Below, one piece after another: positions 26,852-35,329 of a stretch of 64,000 nt of DNA (position 1 is its first letter; every line of letters starts with the position of its first letter). Both the position numbers and the translations under genes were made by a program. Origin of the DNA: Candidatus Anammoximicrobium sp. (GTDB lineage: Bacteria; Planctomycetota; Planctomycetia; Pirellulales; Pirellulaceae); contig JAAYYU010000035.1 of assembly GCA_012515235.1 (NCBI GenBank), forward strand, positions 112,399 through 176,398, written 5' to 3'. The notes below the pieces were generated by a model. That model saw only the letters and a program-made list of their open reading frames with translations, made no database searches and was not told the DNA's origin.

Positions 26852-27265
26852 ATGAACCAGGAAACCGTCAGTTTTGCAGGCATCCAGGCCGATCATCGCC
26901 AGTGGACTAGCGTCCATTCGGCCTGGCGGGATGACGTCGAGCGTTGGCAGCGCGAACACCAGTCCGCTTTGTCGGAGTTGGCAAAGCTGCAGGGGATGAT
27001 CCGCGAACACGGTGAAGCGCTCGAATCTCACGCGCAAGCCATCGAACTTCACCAGCAGGCTCTCCGGGACCACGGCCGAGCGATGTCCGAGTATGAGCAC
27101 CAGGGCATCGGCGAAGGCGTCCAAGAAGCGATGGCCGGACAGCACCGGGAATTAGCCGAGCGGCACCGCAAGCAACGCGACGCGCACGAACGGATCGAAA
27201 AGCATCATCGGACGGTGATAGACCGCTTGACGAGGGTCAAAGCCGCGTTGGAAGCCGCGATGTGA
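26852..27265 (+). CDS. Small coiled-coil protein, function unknown
   Basis: A 137-residue, highly charged protein rich in Glu, His, Gln and Arg with heptad-like spacing (LAKLQGMIREHGEALESHAQAIELHQQALRDH and later AERHRKQRDAHERIEKHHRTVIDRL). It should be nearly all alpha-helix. The unusual number of histidines could bind metal; this is speculation. Start ATG at 26852 has GAGGAG 8 nt upstream; an ATG 15 nt earlier is less well placed. No signal peptide or membrane segment. Confidence 0.7.
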   Translation: MNQETVSFAGIQADHRQWTSVHSAWRDDVERWQREHQSALSELAKLQGMIREHGEALESHAQAIELHQQALRDHGRAMSEYEHQGIGEGVQEAMAGQHRELAERHRKQRDAHERIEKHHRTVIDRLTRVKAALEAAM

Positions 27266-27288
27266 TGATCCCAAACGTTGCCCCAAAT

Positions 27289-27310
27289 CCGGCGGACGCC
27301 AGTCCGCCGG
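27289..27310. terminator. GC-rich hairpin after the coiled-coil gene
   Basis: CCGGCGGAC-GCCA-GTCCGCCGG, a perfect 9-bp stem, between the convergent coiled-coil and radical SAM genes. There is no T-run; it may be a weak bidirectional terminator or a repeat. Confidence 0.4.
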
Positions 27311-27386
27311 TGTGCCGCCAGATCCCCGCAGAACCAGCAGGCTGACGCCCGCCGTTCGCTTTGCGGCCAGCGAACGGCTCCGCTTC

Positions 27387-28313
27387 TTATTCCTGGTGGA
27401 TCGCGCGGAAGTAGGGTTTGCCCTCGCCGGGGACGCACTCGACCAACCCGGAGACTCGCAACTCTTCCAGGTGCTTGATGACCTCATTTTCGTGCCTGGC
27501 GAGTCCGCCCGCAATGTCGGCGACGCTGCAGGGTCTGCGCTGAAGCATGTCGAGAACCTCGTTGCGGGAGGCGACAAATTCGGCTTCTTGATGGATGCCC
27601 CGGAAATCGGCGATCACCTCGGCGCGAGGCTGGAAAAACGAACAGAACTGGTCCAGCCGCTTCGGCGAAACCGCGGCGGCTGTTTTTTCCGCGGGAGGCC
27701 GGGTGACCGTGTTGAGTTGGACGCGGTCCGGTCGAATTCGGGCGACGGCCGCGGCCAACTTCTCGATCTGGGCCACCGTGTCCGTGCATCCGCCGACCAC
27801 CATGACCTCCAACCAATAGGCCCCACGGAATTCCTGCCGCAGCGCCACGAGTCCGTCCAGCATTTTTTCAAAGGCGATCTGCCCGTGCGGGCGGTTTACC
27901 GTTTGAAACACGGTTTCCTCGCCGGCGTCCAACGAGGGAATCACCAGGTCGGCTCCGAGCAATTGTCGGCGCACCTCCTCAATCCACAACAGCGAGCCGT
28001 TGGTGAGCACCGCGACGGGGATGTCGGTCAGCGTTTTGATGTTGGCAATCATCTCGCCCACTTGCGAATTCAACGTCGGCTCGCCGGACCCACTGAGCGT
28101 AATGTAGTCGGGCTTGCTCGACAGCCGCTCCTGCAACTGGGCTACGACGGCATCCAGGGGCACCCAGGCTTTGCGTTCGATCGTCTTGCACGTCGTTGGC
28201 CCCAGCTGGCAGTAGATGCAGTCGTACGAACAAGTCTTGAAGGGCACCAGATCGACGCCCAGGGACCGCCCCAAACGGCGCGAAGGCACGGGACCGAACA
28301 GATAACGAGTCAT
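27387..28313 (-). CDS. Radical SAM protein with C-terminal winged-helix domain (COG0731-like)
   Basis: A 308-residue radical SAM protein. The cluster motif is CSYDCIYCQ near residue 28, preceded by YLFGPVPSRRLGRSLGVD, which is the signature of the COG0731-like group. SGSGEPTL is the SAM-binding glycine motif. Residues about 250-308 look like a winged helix (RNEVLDMLQRRPCSVADIAGGLARHENEVIKHLEEL). The reaction is unknown; relatives include tRNA-wyosine enzymes, and this is not a sulfatase-maturing enzyme. Transcribed in the same direction as nadA, 257 bp downstream of it. Confidence 0.85.
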   Translation of the reverse strand: MTRYLFGPVPSRRLGRSLGVDLVPFKTCSYDCIYCQLGPTTCKTIERKAWVPLDAVVAQLQERLSSKPDYITLSGSGEPTLNSQVGEMIANIKTLTDIPVAVLTNGSLLWIEEVRRQLLGADLVIPSLDAGEETVFQTVNRPHGQIAFEKMLDGLVALRQEFRGAYWLEVMVVGGCTDTVAQIEKLAAAVARIRPDRVQLNTVTRPPAEKTAAAVSPKRLDQFCSFFQPRAEVIADFRGIHQEAEFVASRNEVLDMLQRRPCSVADIAGGLARHENEVIKHLEELRVSGLVECVPGEGKPYFRAIHQE

Positions 28314-28570
28314 GGAATCCTCTTTTCAAAGCAAAGCCCTAGTTTCTTTTCCACCCGATCGATGTGCTGGGCCATGATGCGTGCGTAAACTGAGGTTGCA
28401 GGGAGCCTGGCCCCGGTTTTTTGCGCACCGGGCAAAGGCTCCGTTTCCCGTCAGAAAGGACGCACCGTTGCTGGCGCGAGCTGCAGCGGACACGCCCGCC
28501 GGAGAATTGACCGTCCAGCATGGCCCCCCGGCAACGGCCCACCGCTTGCCTCCTCATCGTTCCCTCGATT

Positions 28571-29503
28571 CTATCCACTTGTTTCCCGTACAGCCATCAT
28601 TCTGTCCAGGGCACGGCGAGCATTGACTCGCACCGCCTCTTCCACCGTAATCCCAGGCTCCATCGTCTCCAGCGACCGCAGGACATCTTCCAGCGTCGTC
28701 AGTTTCATGGTCGGGCAGACGAGATAGTCGGTGGCCGGGAAAAATGCCTTGTCCGGGTTTTCCTTGCGCAGGCGATGGATCACGCCGAGATCCGTGGCGA
28801 CGAGCACGGCCGTACCTGGCGGCTGTTCGGCAGCGTAGGCCAGCATCCCGGCGGTACCCGCCACGTGGTCCGCCAAGTCCAATACTTCGGGGCGGCATTC
28901 GGGATGCGCGATCACTTGCGCTTCCGGGTGCTTGCTTTTGGCTCGCCGGATATCGGCGGCCGACACCGCGGCGTGCGTAGGGCATGAGCCCTCCCACAAG
29001 ATGACATGACGCCCAGTCATCCGCGCTGCATACTGCCCCAAATTCCGGTCGGACACGAAGATGACGGGATGTCCCGGCTCAACCGATCGGACCACCTCGA
29101 CGGCATTGCCCGAGGTGCAGCAAAGATCGCTTTCGGCCTTCACGGCGGCGGACGTGTTCACGTAGGCGACCACCACCGCAAGCGGGTGCAGCTGTCTCAT
29201 GCGCCAAACCTGCATCGCGGTGGCGGTGTCGGCCAACGCGCAGCCTGCCTCCAGGACCGGGAGCAAAACGCGTTTCTCCGGACACAGGATCGCCGCAGTT
29301 TCCGCCATGAAGCGGACTCCACAAAAGACGATCACGTCTTGCTTGGCGCTCGCTGCAAGACGGCTTAACTCCAGCGAGTCGCCGGTAAAGTCGGCAACAT
29401 CCTGCACCTCCGGCCTTTGGTAGTTGTGTGCTAGGATGACGGCGTTGCGATCTCGCTTCAGTTCCACGATCCGTCGAACCACATCAACTGCGTGTCCTGT
29501 CAC
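28571..29503 (-). CDS. nadA: Quinolinate synthase A
   Basis: A 310-residue NadA, which condenses iminoaspartate with dihydroxyacetone phosphate to quinolinate using a [4Fe-4S] cluster. Seen in the sequence: AVILAHNYQRPEVQDVADFTGDSLELSR, VIVFCGVRFMAETAAIL, YVNTSAAVKAESDLCCTSGNA, HPECRPEV and CPTMKL. Cluster ligands are expected at Cys128 or 129, Cys203 and Cys263. The start is GTG at 29503 with AAGGGA upstream. Its partner NadB is encoded 6 kb away at 35326 on the other strand. It follows a NifX-like gene by 130 bp and could share its transcript. Confidence 0.96.
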   Translation of the reverse strand: MTGHAVDVVRRIVELKRDRNAVILAHNYQRPEVQDVADFTGDSLELSRLAASAKQDVIVFCGVRFMAETAAILCPEKRVLLPVLEAGCALADTATAMQVWRMRQLHPLAVVVAYVNTSAAVKAESDLCCTSGNAVEVVRSVEPGHPVIFVSDRNLGQYAARMTGRHVILWEGSCPTHAAVSAADIRRAKSKHPEAQVIAHPECRPEVLDLADHVAGTAGMLAYAAEQPPGTAVLVATDLGVIHRLRKENPDKAFFPATDYLVCPTMKLTTLEDVLRSLETMEPGITVEEAVRVNARRALDRMMAVRETSG

Positions 29504-29633
29504 GGTCTGAATCCCTTAGTGTCATCATGTTCTCGGACTGTCCCTCGACTGGCGGAAGATGGTGTTCGTAGAGCAGACTCCGTCCGCTCGGGCCAAATGG
29601 TTTCTGCCCTGCCAACGTTTCCCGCACAGCTAC

Positions 29634-29954
29634 CTACGGCCCGGGCTTCGTGCGCGCCTCGATCTGAAAGATGCCCGTCAAGACGTCGTCGACGTTCCCG
29701 GTTCTCCGGGCATAGACTTCGATTCCGGCCGATCGCAGCAATTCAGCGGATCGACGGTCGACACCGCCGCAAACCACCGCCTGTATCCCGAGCGCGACAA
29801 GACGGTTGATTCGTTCGTTGGTCCCCCAACCGCTCGCGAACAACTCCTGACGGCTCGAAAACCGGCCCTCGTCGACCGTCGCAACCAGAAAAGTCTGGGC
29901 ACAGTCGAAACGCGGCGAAACCCGTTCCCCGAACGTGGCGACGGCTACCTTCAC
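29634..29954 (-). CDS. NifX-family iron-molybdenum cofactor-binding protein
   Basis: A 106-residue single-domain protein of the dinitrogenase iron-molybdenum cofactor biosynthesis family: KVAVATFGERVSPRFDCAQ at the start, then ERINRLVALGIQAVVCGGV and LRSAGIEVYARRTGNVDDVL. I prefer the GTG at 29954, since AAAGGA lies 8 nt upstream and the family usually starts at the first beta-strand; an ATG at 29963 is possible. It probably binds a metal cluster in the cytoplasm. Encoded between the sigma-54 activator and nadA, suggesting a role in Fe-S or metal supply rather than nitrogen fixation, of which there is no other sign. Confidence 0.82.
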   Translation of the reverse strand: MKVAVATFGERVSPRFDCAQTFLVATVDEGRFSSRQELFASGWGTNERINRLVALGIQAVVCGGVDRRSAELLRSAGIEVYARRTGNVDDVLTGIFQIEARTKPGP

Positions 29955-30269
29955 GGCGAACATCCTTTCCGTCCCAGTGAACTGCAAGAACTGCGCCCTG
30001 CCGTCCGCGGCCTGCGTCGCCGGTTCAACGGCCACACTTCGCTACGCGGCAGGCGCTAGCCGAATGCCGCGTGCTTTGAGCGGAAGGTCGCTGGCCGCCG
30101 GTGAAGTGTGGGCGTGTTTCCCTGGAGAAACCCGTCCGTACTTCCCGCGGCGAGCGTCTTGCGCGTCATCACGTCCAGCGGCAAAGCGAGCGACATCGGG
30201 CGTTTGCCAAGATCGTTAGAGCGGGATGGACGATTCTTGTATGGCCGCAGGAAGTCTTGTTTTAGAAAC

Positions 30270-30304
30270 GCAATGCGTGGCATTGCACCGTTGCGAATGT
30301 GCAA
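30270..30304. promoter_or_regulatory. Overlapping TTGCA/GCAAT palindromes, probable activator site
   Basis: GCAATGC-GTG-GCATTGC (30270-30286) overlaps TTGCAC-N10-GTGCAA (30283-30304). The second has the spacing of NtrC-type enhancer sites. It lies just downstream of the activator gene and about 320 bp upstream of the nifX-like gene. A related TTGCA-GAAA-TGCAA palindrome precedes the activator gene at 31713-31726. Confidence 0.55.
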
Positions 30305-30317
30305 TGGCCGGATCGAC

Positions 30318-31661
30318 TCACGGACACGTCAAGGCGTACTTTTTGATTTTCCGCCAAAGCGTGCTTTTGTCGATTCCCAGGGCCGCTGCGGTCTTGCCTC
30401 GATGACCTTCGTATTGGCGAAGCGTGCGCAGGATGATTTCGGCCTCGGCCTCACCCAGCGGATTGCTCGGCGGCCTGGCCGCAGGGCCGCCGAGGCCGGG
30501 GCTGACGTCCCCCAAATAAGATGGCAGGCAGTCCGCCTGGACCCGGTCACTGTGACACAGCACGACGGCGTATTCGATGACGTTTTGCAATTCACGGACG
30601 TTGCCGGGGAAGGAGTGCCGCAGCAGGACGAGCATCGCCTCTTCTGTGATCCCGTCCAGGCGTTTGCCTTGCTGGGCGCTGAACTGCCTCAGGAAATGGT
30701 GGGCCAGCAGCGGGATGTCTTCACGGCGCTCGCACAGGGGCGGCAGCACAAGCTTGACGACGTTCAGCCGATAGAGAAGGTCTTCCCGGAAGGCACCGCG
30801 CGCGACTCGCTCGGTCAACGACTGGTTGCTGGCGGCGATCACGCGCACGTCCGCCTTGACCGTCGCGGTGTCGCCCAGCGGTTCGTATTCCTTCTCCTGC
30901 AGGACGCGAAGCAACTTGACCTGCAGCGCGGGGGAAATGTCGCTGATTTCATCCAGGAACAGGGTTCCGCCTTTGGCCAGGGCGAACCGCCCCGGCTTGT
31001 CTTTCTTGGCGTCAGTGAAGGCGCCTTTCTTGTAGCCGAACAACTCCGATTCCAGCAACGTGTCGGGCAAGGCACCGCAGTTTACCGCGACATATTTCTG
31101 CTTGGCTCGCCGGCTCAGATTGTGGATCGCCTTGGCCACCAACTCCTTGCCGGTACCCGTTGGCCCCTCGATCAGCACCGTCGTATCACTTGCGGCGATG
31201 TCCGGAAGAATGTCCAGGATGCGACGCAGTGGATGACTTTTGGTAATGATGTCGTGAAACGTGTAGCGGTCTTCCACTTGCTTGCGGAGCAGTTCGATGG
31301 CCGACAGATCGCGGAACGTCTCGACGCCCCCCACCGCCCGCCCCTTCTCGTCCCGCAAGATGGACGTGCTGATGCTGACCGGGATTTCTTCCCCTTGGCT
31401 GTTCAAAACATTGATTCGGCGATCCACCCATTGGCGTCCCGAGCGAATCGTGTCGCGCAAGGCACAGTTCGTCTGGCAGATACTGGATTGAAAAACGTCG
31501 AAGCATTTTTTGCCAAGCGCCTGGGTCCGGGGAACCCCCGTGATCCGTTCGGCGGCCCGGTTGAAGGAGGTGATCTTCCAGTCCTCATCGACGGTGAAGA
31601 CGCCGTCGGCAATCGAGTCCAGGATCACCTCCCGGACGTGCTGCTCTAACGATCCGGCCAT
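30318..31661 (-). CDS. Sigma-54-dependent activator with cysteine-bearing PAS domain
   Basis: A 447-residue enhancer-binding protein. The PAS domain (about 8-120) contains ADGVFTVDEDWKITSFNRAAERITG and a cluster Cys53-x8-Cys62-x3-Cys66 (CFDVFQSSICQTNC), which may hold a cluster or sense redox state. The AAA+ domain (about 137-370) has Walker A GPTGTGKE, GALPDTLLESELFG, Walker B GGTLFLDEI and the sigma-54 loop as GAFTDA in place of the usual GAFTGA. A Fis-type helix-turn-helix ends the protein (HRGKTAAALGIDKSTLWRKIKKY). It activates sigma-54 promoters by ATP hydrolysis. Nearby palindromes suggest it controls itself, the nifX-like gene and perhaps the gene at 31879. Confidence 0.93.
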   Translation of the reverse strand: MAGSLEQHVREVILDSIADGVFTVDEDWKITSFNRAAERITGVPRTQALGKKCFDVFQSSICQTNCALRDTIRSGRQWVDRRINVLNSQGEEIPVSISTSILRDEKGRAVGGVETFRDLSAIELLRKQVEDRYTFHDIITKSHPLRRILDILPDIAASDTTVLIEGPTGTGKELVAKAIHNLSRRAKQKYVAVNCGALPDTLLESELFGYKKGAFTDAKKDKPGRFALAKGGTLFLDEISDISPALQVKLLRVLQEKEYEPLGDTATVKADVRVIAASNQSLTERVARGAFREDLLYRLNVVKLVLPPLCERREDIPLLAHHFLRQFSAQQGKRLDGITEEAMLVLLRHSFPGNVRELQNVIEYAVVLCHSDRVQADCLPSYLGDVSPGLGGPAARPPSNPLGEAEAEIILRTLRQYEGHRGKTAAALGIDKSTLWRKIKKYALTCP

Positions 31662-31712
31662 GACGGTTTCAAGTTCAACCCACGCGGTATCTCGATCAAC
31701 GAAGCTTCATTG

Positions 31713-31726
31713 TTGCAGAAATGCAA
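31713..31726. promoter_or_regulatory. TTGCA palindrome between the activator and the divergent gene
   Basis: TTGCA-GAAA-TGCAA, resembling the sites at 30270-30304, followed by another ATGCAAGCAC. A weak sigma-54-like pair (GG at 31743-31744, GC at 31755-31756, 10 nt apart, within TGGCAAATTTAAGGC) points toward the rightward gene at 31879. Autoregulation is inferred. Confidence 0.4.
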
Positions 31727-31878
31727 TGGCGATGCAAGCACTGGCAAATTTAAGGCAGTCAACAGATAACGTGCAGTTGACGCAAAGCCATGCGTTCATG
31801 TACGTTGATGGAAGTGCTGTTTTCAATTTGTGACGAAGCGGCCGCCCTCTGTTAGTTCCTCCCGCCAGCAAGCCTGCC

Positions 31879-32283
31879 ATGTCTACACACTCCCGCCGCC
31901 TGACGACTTGGATTCTAGCGGCGTGGTTCGCAGCCGTGGCGGGTATCGGCGAGGGATGGCATGCGGTCCCCGGCAACGGTCATTGGGCGGAATTTCCCAG
32001 CGGCTTGAGCGTGTACGTTGGGAGGCTGCCGCAGTCCAGTCTAGACAGCTTGGGTCTGGACCGCCAAGCGACGTTGGATCATGGGCAGCGGGGCCCGATG
32101 TCGCTGAAGGGCGAAGCGAACTGCGCCATTTGCCGCATTTCCGGACAGGACCGGGACCAGGATACGTCTCCGGCGGTTTTAGCCGCCGGGGCGATCGTGC
32201 AAGATACCCTGGTCTTGGTCAGTCGTTTTGTCGGCACTTCCGTCTTGCGCGCGTTTTGCGCGCGAGGTCCTCCTCTGGCCTGA
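31879..32283 (+). CDS. Small DUF2946-like membrane or exported protein
   Basis: A 134-residue protein with an N-terminal hydrophobic segment (TTWILAAWFAAVAGIGEGW), a central Cys pair in NCAICRISGQ, a second hydrophobic stretch (VLAAGAIVQDTLVLVSRF) and the ending FCARGPPLA. The Cys pair plus the RGPP end recall the DUF2946 group, whose members are often linked to metal handling; the match is not certain. Divergent from the sigma-54 activator, with possible shared control through the TTGCA palindrome. Confidence 0.55.
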   Translation: MSTHSRRLTTWILAAWFAAVAGIGEGWHAVPGNGHWAEFPSGLSVYVGRLPQSSLDSLGLDRQATLDHGQRGPMSLKGEANCAICRISGQDRDQDTSPAVLAAGAIVQDTLVLVSRFVGTSVLRAFCARGPPLA

Positions 32284-32449
32284 TCCCATCCTTTGTCCGG
32301 TAACTCTACGCGGCCGTCACGGGATGCTGCGGCTCCCTCGTTTTGCGCAGGCCGCGCCAGCGATGCGCGAGTCTGGCCTCACCGCAGATCGACATCGATG
32401 ATCACGCTGATCGGTCAAGATGTTTGGACAGAATTCATCGGAGGCGGTT

Positions 32450-33475
32450 ATGAACGCGACACGACGAAATCGCGGATTTACCTTAGTGGAACTGCTGGTG
32501 GTCATCGCGATCATCGGCATTTTGGTCGCCCTGTTGTTGCCGGCGATCCAGGCGGCGCGCGAGGCATCCCGCCGCACCAGCTGCACGAACAACCTCAAGC
32601 AATGCGGACTGGCCTTGCACCACTACCACGACACGTATGACGTGTTTCCGCTCGTGGGATTGAAACCTTTCGAATGTCCCTGGCAGTTTTCGGTCCAGGC
32701 GCGAATTTTGCCGCTGGCGGAGCAGGAAAACCTGCAAGACTTGCTCAATCTCGAAGAGCCGCTTTTCGTGGGCTCGGGGCCGGCACAAATGCTCAACCCC
32801 CTGCAGGCGCCTGCGGCAGGAACGGTCGTCCCCATGTTCCGCTGTCCCAGCGACGGTACGAACGAGCGATTTACGGAGTACTTTACCACTGCGGACAGCC
32901 CCTTCGCCGGCGGGAACTACGTGGTCTGCACCGGCTCGGGCACCGGGACCAATTATGATCTCCGCTACCCCACCGACGGCCTGTTCTATTTTGTCTCGGC
33001 GTGCCGATTCCGCGACATGCTGGACGGCAGCACGAACACCCTGGCGATGGCCGAAACGCTCTTGGGCTCGCACCACGAGACGGCAGGTCCCAGCCCGGGC
33101 GATCCACAGCGGCAGATGGCCCACATGCAGAACCTAAGCCTTGCCCCGAACGCTCCGGGAATTCCCGGCGTCGTTAATCCCGACATCGCGTCGCTCCTTG
33201 CCGGAGCGACGAAGTGGACGGGCCAGCGCGCTCATGCCTGGATCTCCGGCAAGCAGTTTGCCAGCACGTTTTGCACGTACTTGCCGCCCAACGCGCCGAC
33301 TCCCGACCTGTGGGCGAAAGGGGCGGGGTTTATCGCGGCCCGCAGCAATCACCCGGGCGGTGTCAATGCGCTGCTCGGAGACGGCAGCGTTCGTTTTGTC
33401 AGCGACTCGATCGACTTGCCGACGTGGCGGGCGCTCAGCACGTGTGCGCAGGGTGAAGTTGTCGGCGCGTACTGA
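32450..33475 (+). CDS. DUF1559 protein with prepilin-type N-terminus
   Basis: A 341-residue paralogue of the protein at 2235. It has the leader [27 protein letters not shown], then [22 protein letters not shown], a central [20 protein letters not shown], and the terminal [22 protein letters not shown] hallmark. Start ATG at 32450 has GGAGGCGG upstream. Expected at the membrane after prepilin-peptidase cleavage; role unknown. It follows the DUF2946-like gene by 166 bp in the same direction. Confidence 0.9.
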   Translation: MNATRRNRGFTLVELLVVIAIIGILVALLLPAIQAAREASRRTSCTNNLKQCGLALHHYHDTYDVFPLVGLKPFECPWQFSVQARILPLAEQENLQDLLNLEEPLFVGSGPAQMLNPLQAPAAGTVVPMFRCPSDGTNERFTEYFTTADSPFAGGNYVVCTGSGTGTNYDLRYPTDGLFYFVSACRFRDMLDGSTNTLAMAETLLGSHHETAGPSPGDPQRQMAHMQNLSLAPNAPGIPGVVNPDIASLLAGATKWTGQRAHAWISGKQFASTFCTYLPPNAPTPDLWAKGAGFIAARSNHPGGVNALLGDGSVRFVSDSIDLPTWRALSTCAQGEVVGAY

Positions 33476-33588
33476 TTCCCGTCCGGGCGCGGCGGAGGAC
33501 GCCCCTGGCAGGAAGGAATTGCGGGCGCTTACAATGGTCACGGCTGGAATGTTCACGGCTGGTTTGCTGCAAGGCTGGCCGCGTTTTC

Positions 33589-33637
33589 GTAGGTTGGGTC
33601 GCTGACCCGCCCCGGTCGGGACGGAGTCCCAACCTAC
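33589..33637. repeat. 49-bp palindromic repeat, copy 2
   Basis: Starts GTAGGTTGGG and ends CCCAACCTAC like the copy at 13002-13050. The right arm is identical over 24 bp; the left arm has diverged. The flank CGCGTTTTC is shared with copy 1 in inverse orientation. Confidence 0.75.
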
Positions 33638-33688
33638 TCGGCGGTGGCTTGGGCAAGTGGATTTCTCAGCGAACGAGGAGAACCGACG

Positions 33689-34882
33689 ATGGGTTACTGG
33701 TCAAAGCTCTCTCGGACTCAGTACGCTTGGCTGGCGGGGACGGCGGTTGCGATGTGTGCCGTCGTGGCGATCGGCTGGGCTTTGCAGCCCCGATCCAAGG
33801 AGGCGATACCCGAAGGAATTACGACGGCGATGAGCCTGCGGGAGATCGCGCCCCGGCTGAAAACGACCGGCAAGGCGCTGGCCAGGGAACTCGAACTGCC
33901 CCTGAGCACGTCGATGCGCACCCCCGTGAGTGAACTGGGCATCAGCGAGCAGACGCTGAACGAAACGGTCGTCCATCTGGCCTCCCACCACGGCACGGGC
34001 CTCAAGTACTTCGTCTTTGCCGCACTGGTCCTTGGCGGTCTGGTGTTTTTGACGCAGTTAGGCCGGCCGGCAGACTCGCCCAGCAGCGAGCGCCGCCGTT
34101 GGTATCCGCGGACGCCTTATATCCTGGCGTTGCTGGTGGCCGCGGGAGTGTGCGGGTTCGCCTTGGGCAAGTCGCCAAACCCCATGGAGGGCGCGGTCAA
34201 GCTGTTCAAGGCAATGGTCGGCCTCCAGCCCTCCGTGCCGGCCGTGGTGCTCGCGTTCATGTTCTTCGCGGCGTTAGCGGTGGTCGGGAACAAGCTTGTC
34301 TGCGGTTGGGCTTGTCCCTTTGGGGCCCTGCAGGAACTGGTCTACAGCTTGCCCCTGCTGCGAAGCCTCAAGCGCCGCAAGGTGCCCTTTGTCTTGTCGA
34401 ATTCGATCCGCGCCGGGTTGTTTGTCTTGATGCTGCTCCTGCTGTTTGGCGTGGTGGGCGGCCGAAGGGGATTCGTCCTGTACCACGGAATCAATCCTTT
34501 CAACTTGTTCAACCTGGAATTTGAAAGCCTTTCGATGCTCCTTACGGTGGTCGCCGCCCTGGTGCTGTCGCTGGGCGTGTACCGGCCTTTCTGCCAGTTC
34601 ATTTGCCCGTTTGGGCTGATTTCGTGGGTTCTGGAACGTGTCAGCCTGAACCGAATCAAAGTGGATCACTCGCGGTGTAACCAGTGCGGGTCCTGCATCC
34701 GGGCTTGCCCGCTGGAGGCTGCCAAACACCTCGTCGCGGGCAAGTTGCTGGCGGCGGACTGTTACAGTTGCGCCCGTTGCCTGACCGTCTGCCCCAGCGA
34801 TGCGATCAGCTACGGCAGCGTGTTTTCCTCCAGACCCCCTTCCCTCACGCAACCACCACGGGAGGGGGTTCCCGAGACGTAA
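33689..34882 (+). CDS. Membrane ferredoxin, NapH/NosR/CcoG-like
   Basis: A 397-residue protein with about five or six membrane segments and four cysteine motifs: CGWACPFG near residue 205 and CQFICPFG near 302, each inside the membrane part, then two classical [4Fe-4S] motifs, CNQCGSCIRACP and CYSCARCLTVCP, at the C-terminus. This layout is that of NapH/NosR-type electron carriers that link quinol to periplasmic or assembly pathways. Residues about 32-110 form a soluble domain with a repeated helix-loop (SLREIAPRLKTTGKALARELELP, then VSELGISEQTLNETVVHL). Start ATG at 33689; a longer frame to 33644 is less likely. It is followed by the DUF6951 and nadB genes in the same direction. Confidence 0.85.
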   Translation: MGYWSKLSRTQYAWLAGTAVAMCAVVAIGWALQPRSKEAIPEGITTAMSLREIAPRLKTTGKALARELELPLSTSMRTPVSELGISEQTLNETVVHLASHHGTGLKYFVFAALVLGGLVFLTQLGRPADSPSSERRRWYPRTPYILALLVAAGVCGFALGKSPNPMEGAVKLFKAMVGLQPSVPAVVLAFMFFAALAVVGNKLVCGWACPFGALQELVYSLPLLRSLKRRKVPFVLSNSIRAGLFVLMLLLLFGVVGGRRGFVLYHGINPFNLFNLEFESLSMLLTVVAALVLSLGVYRPFCQFICPFGLISWVLERVSLNRIKVDHSRCNQCGSCIRACPLEAAKHLVAGKLLAADCYSCARCLTVCPSDAISYGSVFSSRPPSLTQPPREGVPET

Positions 34883-34993
34883 AGCGGTCGGTTCGGCACC
34901 GTATTTGCCCCACGGCAGGCAGGATAGAACGGCCGGGGTCAGGCGAAATCGGGAAGTTGTTTCGGCCATCATGGCCACAGCGAGCGCGGCTGG

Positions 34994-35329
34994 ATGACGA
35001 CGAAAGCCAAAATCAGCGCCGGCATTTGCGGGTTCGCGACGACGGTGACGGTCAGCGGCGACGTCTCGGACTGCGCGATGTCGCTGGAGAGCGATTGCCC
35101 CGCGGTGCAGCAATTGGCCCTGGAATTAAGTCAACTCGATCCGCTGCGCGAAGTCTTGCGACGCGATGCTTCGGCGGCGGTTTGGGAGTTGGCGGTCAGG
35201 CACTGTCTTCACGCGGCCTGCCCGGTTCCCGTCGGCATCCTGAAAGCCGTCGAAGTCGAGGCGGGCTTGGCGCTGCCGGCAGACGTGACCATCGAAATCC
35301 GGCAAGAGCCCGGCGAGGGAGGCGGATGA
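34994..35329 (+). CDS. DUF6951-like small protein
   Basis: A 111-residue protein with four conserved cysteines in CGFATTV, DCAMSLESDCPAVQQLA and HCLHAACPVPVGILKAVEVEAGLALP, the pattern I associate with DUF6951. The cysteines suggest metal or cluster binding. Its TGA overlaps the ATG of nadB (ATGA), so the two are translationally coupled. A decayed copy of its last 141 bp lies at 38721-38861. The 111 bp before it contain a GGGGTCAGGCG piece like the ends of the 96-bp repeat. Confidence 0.7.
   Translation: MTTKAKISAGICGFATTVTVSGDVSDCAMSLESDCPAVQQLALELSQLDPLREVLRRDASAAVWELAVRHCLHAACPVPVGILKAVEVEAGLALPADVTIEIRQEPGEGGG

Noticed and set aside
27387..28313. Sulfatase-maturing radical SAM enzyme for the two sulfatases
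   Set aside because: Only the CxxxCxxC cluster motif is present; the extra C-terminal cysteine clusters of anaerobic sulfatase-maturing enzymes are missing and the N-terminus is of the COG0731 type.
23598..30035. Nitrogen fixation locus
   Set aside because: Two NifX-type proteins and a sigma-54 activator are present, but no nifHDK, nifB or nifEN; these families are also common in non-fixing bacteria.
29955..30317. Sigma-54 promoter for the nifX-like gene
   Set aside because: The best candidates (TGGCATTGCACCGTTGC, TGGACGTGATGACGC) miss the required spacing or the -12 sequence, so only the palindromes are reported.
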